Shown: positions 59,941 to 64,000 of the stretch, piece by piece
Numbering within the stretch: the first letter of the stretch is position 1
Layout: every line of letters begins with the position of its first letter
Assembly: GCA_013420905.1 (NCBI GenBank)
Contig: JAAXNY010000001.1
Location: 2,170,001 to 2,234,000 of the forward strand
Length of the DNA stretch: 64,000 bases
Source: Collybia mongolica
Lineage: Eukaryota; Basidiomycota; Agaricomycetes; Agaricales; Clitocybaceae
Direction of reading: 5' to 3'
The notes under the pieces: model-generated
What the model saw: the letters and a program-made list of their open reading frames with translations, nothing else
What the model was told of the DNA's origin: nothing
Databases searched by the model: none
Translations under genes and position numbers: made by a program

Positions 59941-61175
59941 CTGTATTTTTCTGTTCCAGACTCTAATCTTAATGGAAATACAACTATACCTCTTCCAAGT
60001 CCACACTAATGTCTATCCACTTGTCACTGTGAACCTAAGGTTAACACTATTATTGCTGACATTCTGAATTTCACTTTGTCCACAACTATTCTCAGGGCAT
60101 GTGGTCTTCTTCACATTTAGCTGTTATACATAGCTCTTGTAGATGCACACTAGGGGTAGGGTGATGCTGTAGAATGGTCAGTAGCCACCCCACTATTATC
60201 AGGCTTTTGTTTGATAATTTTCACTTTGCAGACATTTTGTCAAAGCACCCCCACATTGGCAATGTCAGCAAGACCATATCCAAGGAGATTCAGTTGGCAA
60301 AAAAAACCAGAGAATAGCAGTATGGTGCATGTAACTTCATGTCACAGCTCAGCATACCAATAACACTCCCTCAGGTGTAAGTGCTCCTTGGCTGCCTCTG
60401 CATGTATTTGACCAGTGTTGTTCATACATGTGTTACAGGGAATTCAGGGCCTCACCTCAGGATCAAGAGGTCTTCACCAGCCCCCTCTTATGCTATATAT
60501 CTCCTATATGCATCTCCATTCATTTTGTGGGATGGTTCTTGGGTGATCTCCAATGTTTAACACAAAGCTACCACAGACTGTGCCTGTGTGGTGAACCTGG
60601 TGTGGTCTGAATTGTGTTAAGCAAATTCTATGGGCCTATGCTTTGCAGCTAGGGATTCTTTATGTGACCAACTAAGGCGTGTTGCTGAAATTTTTGTTTT
60701 TGTTAATTCTGTAATATGCTCTTATTTTTTTTATAGCTTGCACTTTATCAAGATTTTTCTCACTCAACACTCTGATCCCTCAGCATTCAGTGAATTTGAG
60801 CTAATATTCTGTTAGATATCCAGGAAATTCCTGGGCCCATGGGCAATGAATCACTGTCAAACATATGAACTATGGTTGTGATGGAAGATGAGGTTCATAT
60901 GAAATGTCCAACTCACCACAATTCTGTCCTCAATCATCCAGTCTCACCTGAACAACATTTTCCTATATAAACAGATCTCAACATATCCCACCTTTGGCCC
61001 TACATTTGGTTTTGTTAATCTTCTCTACTCTGGAGGCAATCCCCAAGACATGTACAAGAGTTGTTTCACCAAATGTCTTATTGATACCCCTGTGTAGCCC
61101 ACTCACTATGTCAATATTGAGCAAATTCAAGTACAAAACATTCCACTCAAACCAGGGGAGGGGGGGGGCAGTAGA
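59941..61175. other. AT-rich mobile-element-island sequence, unassigned
   Basis: Only short frames interrupted by stops; no domain recognised. It may be decayed transposon sequence. Confidence 0.3.
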
Positions 61176-61456
61176 AGAATCCAAGACCTTGACTCCCCTG
61201 GACCCTTACATCAAAGGTCTTGTAGGGTCCTCCATGGGACACATCTCAATTAGGAAATCTAGTTTGGCTAATTTTGGCTAAGTTGAACACATTTTGAAAC
61301 AAATCTTAATCTCTTGCCTCTTACTGCAACAGGTACTGACCTGGCCTGCCATTGGTAGTGTATCTAGTTGCTGCCTAATAAAATGAATGTTTACATTGAT
61401 CTGGCAATCTTTTTTGGTGGCTGTGGTAGTCCAGGGGAGTCAAGGTCTTGGATTCT
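61176..61456. repeat. Perfect 27-bp inverted repeat, MITE-like unit (281 bp)
   Basis: The arm AGAATCCAAGACCTTGACTC plus CCCTGGA (61176-61202) is perfectly inverted at 61430-61456. TA dinucleotides lie near both outer edges (61172-61173, 61456-61457), which would fit a Tc1/mariner-type target, but the left edge is uncertain. Confidence 0.7.
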
Positions 61457-61649
61457 ACAGTCGCAGACAAGCAAAGCCCTCCAAAATGATATCTCTGGAA
61501 GGAGAATTTCTACTAAAATTCTGACTTCAGATTCAAACTCAGGAAGTCAAAATACATCTAAAAACACATCTCCAAAGTTTTTCCCACGAGTATTTAGGCT
61601 GGCCAATATTTTTGACCAAATTTACAACATTTTTGGGGGATGCAGGACC

Positions 61650-62718
61650 TCAGGACATGATGGCGTCAAGGTGCATCATGGCCCTTTGCAAAACTGATTG
61701 ATGACCCTTTTGTTTTCTCACCACCCATGCTGCTGCTTGTCCTTTCAGCCCAATTTGGTATGCACTCATAAACCGCCAAGCTTGGTTAATAAACTTCCAG
61801 ATGACATCAACTGGACATGCATTGAGTGCAGCAATAGCTGCTTCTTTTGCATCGTTGAAAGTCCTTTTAGGAACCTGCTTATACCTGTACTTCACCCATC
61901 CCCAGTACTAGTGATTGTTTAGTAAGAGATAGAGAATCAAATGAAAGACTTACCATCTCAATTGGGTTCAGTTCACAATGAAATTTGGGCAGAAAGATGC
62001 ACTCATGCCCAGCATCCTTAATAAGAGTTTCCAGCATGGAGACCTGATTCACAAAGTCATCCTGTTGACTAAGGAGCTGGGCCATGCAGCAATTTTTGTT
62101 GTCAAATGAACAGACAGGTGTGCACTTAGCTTTCATGCCCATCACATTGAAACCATCCTCTTTAAGGGTTTGCTCCAGACCTGTCTGTTGGCCATCATCC
62201 GTTGTCATCTTCTGGATTTTACTGTGATGTTCCTCAACTGGGTTTGTATCAGGAATGACTGTGTCCTTCTGGAATCATTGTTTACCCCCATTACTCTTGT
62301 TCATCTCAAATGCTTTGAGCGCATCAGGAGCCAGTGCTGCATGAGCAGATGACTGGTCAAAGACCCACAAACCCTGGCATCCTGGATGTGTGTGCTCAAA
62401 GGTTGGGATTGCTGAGCTTTTGACTTGATCAATGAGTTGAGCACAGTCCCAGTATGGATCTCCGTTTAAGCCTGGAAATATAATCTTCTGAGCACTTTGT
62501 TGGATTGTACCATTGTCATTATAGGAGACTAGCCTCCCATTGTCTGGTTCTGGTGTTGGACATGATTCCAGGGGTGGTGAGGGAGCCTTAGGCTGATTTC
62601 GAAGACCAGAAATGTTTCTCTTCTGTTTGGGCTTGCGTCCCATAGCTATTTGTGTCTGGAGGAGCACTGCAGCAGGCAATATTCGGACTTTTCGGGGAAT
62701 TAATTTTAGTGGAACCAC
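61650..62718 (-). pseudogene. DDE transposase remnant (fungal DDE_3 type)
   Basis: Three - strand pieces in order: IIFPGLNGDPYWDCAQLIDQ, WVFDQSSAHAALAPDALKAF and MNKSNGGKQ; then TTDDGQQTGLEQTLKEDGFN, CCMAQLLSQQDDFVNQVSML and FLPKFHCELNPIEM; then KYRYKQVPKRTFNDAKEAA. The FDQSSAH and CELNPIE signatures hold catalytic Asp and Glu of a Tc1/mariner-related DDE nuclease. The N-terminus is basic (GRKPKQKRNI). Short introns may separate the pieces. Stops inside the gaps and missing upstream DNA-binding domain suggest an inactive copy. The 16-bp word ctggccaatatttttg occurs on both sides (61599 and 62813). Confidence 0.78.
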
Positions 62719-62885
62719 TCGTGGAAATGTAAATGTAATTTCAGAATCATATTCAGAATGAAAAAAGGAGTCAATTGCACTATTTTCGTGATTTTAGGGA
62801 TTTTTTTCATGCCTGGCCAATATTTTTGGGGGCCCATTTTTTAAAACTCAATTTCTGAGAAATCGGCTCGTGTAAACTAAGACAT

Positions 62886-63959
62886 TATGTCGGAAATTTA
62901 TTTTGCCCCTTGTAAGGCATGTGAATTACAATCAGATCGTGATTGCCTTACAAGTGCGAGATGTCAGTTGCAAGCACATCATTTTGCTTGTTATCTGATT
63001 GTGAGAACACAGAGATCATTACTTTGATGGGGGGATTGACACCACTTGAACTGCTCAATAACTTCATCCCACTTTTCAATGTCACACACTACTGGACCAC
63101 AAGAAGATGGAGAGGTAATAATGTATAAGTCAATATATATAGACTCAGAATTAATTTTGTTATTTCATTGCCAGTACTAGAGAGGGCCCCGAAAGCAATG
63201 TTCAGGGCCTTGGTTCACAGCACATGCATTGAGCAGAGGGCCTTGAACACAATGTTTGGGGCCATGGCTTGTGGTGGGGGCAGGTGAGAGGAGAGTGAAC
63301 ATCCAACGTCAATCTGACAATGCCCTGCCCGCCACTGCCAAGACAACCCCTGCCAAGTCGATCCCTGGAACTCAAGCAACTCGGCATTCAAAAAGGGCAG
63401 CCATGCCTACCTCGTTAAGCAGTGGGATATTACAGCTGGATTAGTTTCACCCCCCCACTGAGTTTTATCTATACTAACCACAATCAATATTTTTCTCTAT
63501 TGCTACTATTTCTGTGATTGAGGAACCTAAGTGCACACATCTGAGCAGCCTGACTCTTTTGAGTGCTACCTGCTAAGAAAGTAGGGATATATAGTGGTCT
63601 ATATCTAATAAACAAATTGACTATATAGGGCAACGGTAATGAATGTCATAAAAAATGGGTAAGTCTCGGTAGAATTACCTTGGCTCTTACAAGGTCGCGG
63701 GTTCGAATCCAGGTAATAGCAACAAATTAAACAGTCAACAGCTAACCATGAATGGCGGGAAATAAGATTACTAATCCGAGAAAAGTCGGATTACTCCTTT
63801 TGATGGTCAAATCAATTTATAGTTACTCTTGCAAGATAAGATTGCAACGTCCCTTGCAAAGAATCGTCTCGCTTATAACCGCTTGTAAGCTACCAATCTG
63901 CTTACATACTTACAAGGCTTTGTAAGCCCTCGTGACTCAATCCAGAAATTTCCGACATA
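62886..63959. mobile_element. TIR element with CTTACAAG subterminal repeats (1.07 kb)
   Basis: Inverted 14-bp ends TATGTCGGAAATTT at 62886-62899 and 63946-63959. Copies of CTTACAAG/CTTGTAAG cluster just inside both ends (six or more). No transposase is seen inside. The superfamily cannot be set because the target duplication is unclear. A tRNA-like segment lies near its right end. Confidence 0.6.
63655..63722 (+). ncRNA. tRNA-like sequence, possible SINE head or tRNA relic
   Basis: A perfect polymerase III B box ggttcgaatcc (63700-63710) follows a 5-bp anticodon-like stem, CCTTG/CAAGG, with a 7-base loop GCTCTTA (63678-63694). A D-loop-like tctcggtagaat precedes it. The T-stem has mismatches and the acceptor stem does not pair, so it is not a working tRNA. 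Confidence 0.4.
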
Positions 63960-64000
63960 GGTCCTAAATATGACGTTTATGCAGTTTTAGCGCTTTCTCA

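Overview
The window is nuclear DNA of a filamentous fungus, most probably an Agaricomycete basidiomycete. Genes are packed on both strands and cut by many 47-70 base GT-AG introns. Several families look basidiomycete: a sesquiterpene-synthase-like protein, an AIG1/P-loop GTPase remnant, and a mobile-element load rich in TIR elements. No bacterial operon signals, rRNA genes or CRISPR arrays were seen.

Left part (0.2-20 kb). A membrane protein with a long acidic tail (244-3573, -) precedes the centrepiece, a bimodular nonribosomal peptide synthetase (4770-12936, -). Seven exons and one in-frame intron join to a single open frame of about 2,583 residues. The domain order is partial C - A1 - T - C - A2 with embedded N-methyltransferase - T - thioesterase. 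A divergent MFS permease (14446-16351, +) and an AlkB-like 2-oxoglutarate/Fe(II) oxygenase (17038-18183, -) flank it, so a small N-methyl-dipeptide biosynthetic cluster is plausible. An EOS1-like membrane protein (18582-20115, -) probably marks the end of the cluster.

Middle part (20-47 kb). Two nitrilase paralogues sit head to head (20933-22170, - and 24251-25496, +). Next comes a GMC oxidoreductase (26476-30410, -) broken by two short hAT transposons, then an Argonaute with complete catalytic residues (30783-34363, -) and the RNase P/MRP subunit POP4/RPP29 (35016-36079, -). After a gene-poor 4 kb lies a terpene-synthase-like gene with altered metal-binding motifs (40002-41310, -). An HMG-box factor (42034-43583, +) and a DPB4/POLE3-type histone-fold gene with a 7-base microexon (46267-47290, +) follow.

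Right part (47.3-64 kb). This is a CpG-poor island of nested mobile elements. It holds a decayed Copia element and a 5'-truncated LINE with a 17-bp target duplication. Three copies of one TIR family encode Asn/Ser-rich low-complexity sequence; two of them have clean 8-bp target duplications, and one of these splits a P-loop GTPase gene. A 68-bp minisatellite, a DDE transposase remnant, a MITE-like inverted repeat and a TIR element carrying a tRNA-like segment complete it. In both retroelements the reverse-transcriptase YVDD box has become YVDN, and several stops are explained by CpG to TpG/CpA decay.

All exon joins were made by eye from splice consensus, frame and family knowledge. No database search was run.
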